Source of the DNA: a virus
Direction: 5' to 3' (one strand)
Virus record (IMG/VR): IMGVR_UViG_3300036944_000945
Location: 1 to 43,882 of that record
DNA: 43,882 nucleotides
Shown here: piece by piece, positions 43,383 through 43,882 of the stretch
Layout: the number at the start of each line of letters is the position of its first letter
Numbering within the stretch: position 1 is the stretch's first letter
The notes under the pieces: generated by a model
Told to the model about the DNA's origin: nothing
Database searches by the model: none
What the model saw: the letters and a program-made list of their open reading frames with translations, nothing else
Position numbers and translations under genes: made by a program

Positions 43383-43882
43383 GCTGCTTCTCCCGTGGCT
43401 TCGTCAGTCAGCGCACACATACGCTTGACCAGATCGACGGCGCTTTCTTGTAGGGTGGTGACGGCCGGAGCGAGCGCAGCCCACGCCGCATCCCACGCCG
43501 CATCCCACGCCGCAGCCCACGCCGCATCCCTCGCCGCAGCCCCCGCCGCAGCCCACGCCGCATCCCACGCCGCAGCCCACGCCGCATCCCACGCCGCAGC
43601 CCACGCCGCATCCCTCGCCGCAGCCCACGCCGCATCCCCCGCCGCATCCCACGCCGCATCCCACGCCGCAGCCCACGCCGCATCCCTCGCCGCAGCCCAC
43701 GCCGCATCCCCCGCCGCATCCCCCGCCGCAGCCCCCGCCGCATCCCCCGCCGCAGCCCCCGCCGCAGCCGCGTCTTTTCGGATGGCGTCTAGCGTCGGCT
43801 TGAGCGACGGCACGGCGGCGAAGTCGGTAATCTCGGGAAACGCCTCAAGCGTCTCCGCTTGCGTGGTCAGTCCGGCGAGCCG
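43379..43882 (-). CDS. C-terminal part of the conserved phage protein, with an Ala/Trp/Asp repeat tract (cut by the window edge)
   Basis: The frame is open from the right edge (43882). It begins [20 protein letters not shown], which continues the family signature started at 1-220, and then runs through a tract of A-A-(W/G)-(A/D)-A-A-(R/W/G)-D units from about residue 38 to 138. The repeats would form a regular helix with Ala, Asp and Trp/Arg faces. The end ([20 protein letters not shown]) is a normal helix. The missing middle of about 40-50 residues lies between the window edges. Confidence 0.82.
   Translation of the reverse strand, partial: RLAGLTTQAETLEAFPEITDFAAVPSLKPTLDAIRKDAAAAGAAAGDAAGAAAGDAAGDAAWAAARDAAWAAAWDAAWDAAGDAAWAAARDAAWAAAWDAAWAAAWDAAWAAAGAAARDAAWAAAWDAAWDAAWAALAPAVTTLQESAVDLVKRMCALTDEATGEAA
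43484..43766 (-). repeat. Short tandem GC-rich repeat tract coding for Ala-rich units
   Basis: Repeats of roughly 12 bases (variants of CACGCCGCATCC and CACGCCGCAGCC on the plus strand) fill about 280 bases. Each encodes four residues of the A-A-W-D/A-A-W-A type. Such tracts expand and contract by slippage and are hard to assemble. Confidence 0.9.

Noticed and set aside
43484-43766. CRISPR array
   Set aside because: The repeats are about 12 bases, contiguous without spacers, and lie in a coding frame.
1-43882. Window as an integrated prophage with host flanks
   Set aside because: attP is internal between tail fibre and int, no bacterial housekeeping genes are visible, and the two edges are parts of one phage gene.

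Overview
The window is almost certainly a near-complete genome of a temperate, short-tailed (podovirus-type) phage of a GC-rich alphaproteobacterium, perhaps a Caulobacterales or Brevundimonas-like host. The evidence is a complete phage gene complement, a GcrA-family cell-cycle regulator (a family confined to alphaproteobacteria and their mobile elements), and an attP made of the 3' half of an alphaproteobacterial-type tRNA-Pro. The molecule is circular or circularly permuted. The left edge carries the N-terminal part and the right edge the C-terminal part of one leftward gene, and the leftward lysogeny operon runs through the break. Roughly 40-50 codons of that gene appear to be missing between the edges.

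Layout. (1) Positions 1-1028, continued at 43882-39949: a leftward operon of small genes ending in xis and int, then attP at about 39724-39932 with four integrase arm-type repeats. (2) 1059-1749: immunity region with a CI-like repressor, a Cro-like protein and inverted-repeat operators. (3) 1543-10875: rightward early operon for recombination and replication, with stop/start overlaps at most junctions: RusA, an AAA ATPase, a DUF669 protein, a PD-(D/E)XK exonuclease, an HNH nuclease, an SF2 helicase, a CtrA-type winged helix, a GcrA homologue, and a primase-polymerase/helicase. (4) 14270-10972: a leftward accessory island in three transcription units with ArdA antirestriction protein and an XRE regulator. 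(5) 14388-14700: a non-coding region of GAGTGAGG iterons, GANTC methylation sites and an AT-rich stretch, a candidate origin or packaging site. (6) 14759-39698: rightward late region: small terminase, a lysis cassette (holins, M15 endolysin, nested spanins), a metallophosphoesterase, the large terminase, and a Bordetella BPP-1-like head/tail module (portal, Bbp19-like, scaffold, capsid, Bbp16-like cement, tail tubular proteins, three internal virion proteins, tail fibre).

How it works together. CI- and Cro-like proteins probably share CTCGCA-N3-TGCGAG operators that control both the leftward int operon and the rightward replication operon. The ArdA island would protect incoming DNA. Late genes are punctuated by eight exact copies of GTGCGTTGA(G/A). 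Five of these sit 36-41 nt before an ATG, and most of those ATGs lack a Shine-Dalgarno sequence, so the motif may be an undescribed late regulatory element. The most novel theme is the pair of cell-cycle-regulator-like genes (CtrA-type DNA-binding domain plus GcrA) in the replication operon, together with a GANTC-rich iteron region. This suggests a phage programme keyed to host CcrM methylation and cell-cycle state.
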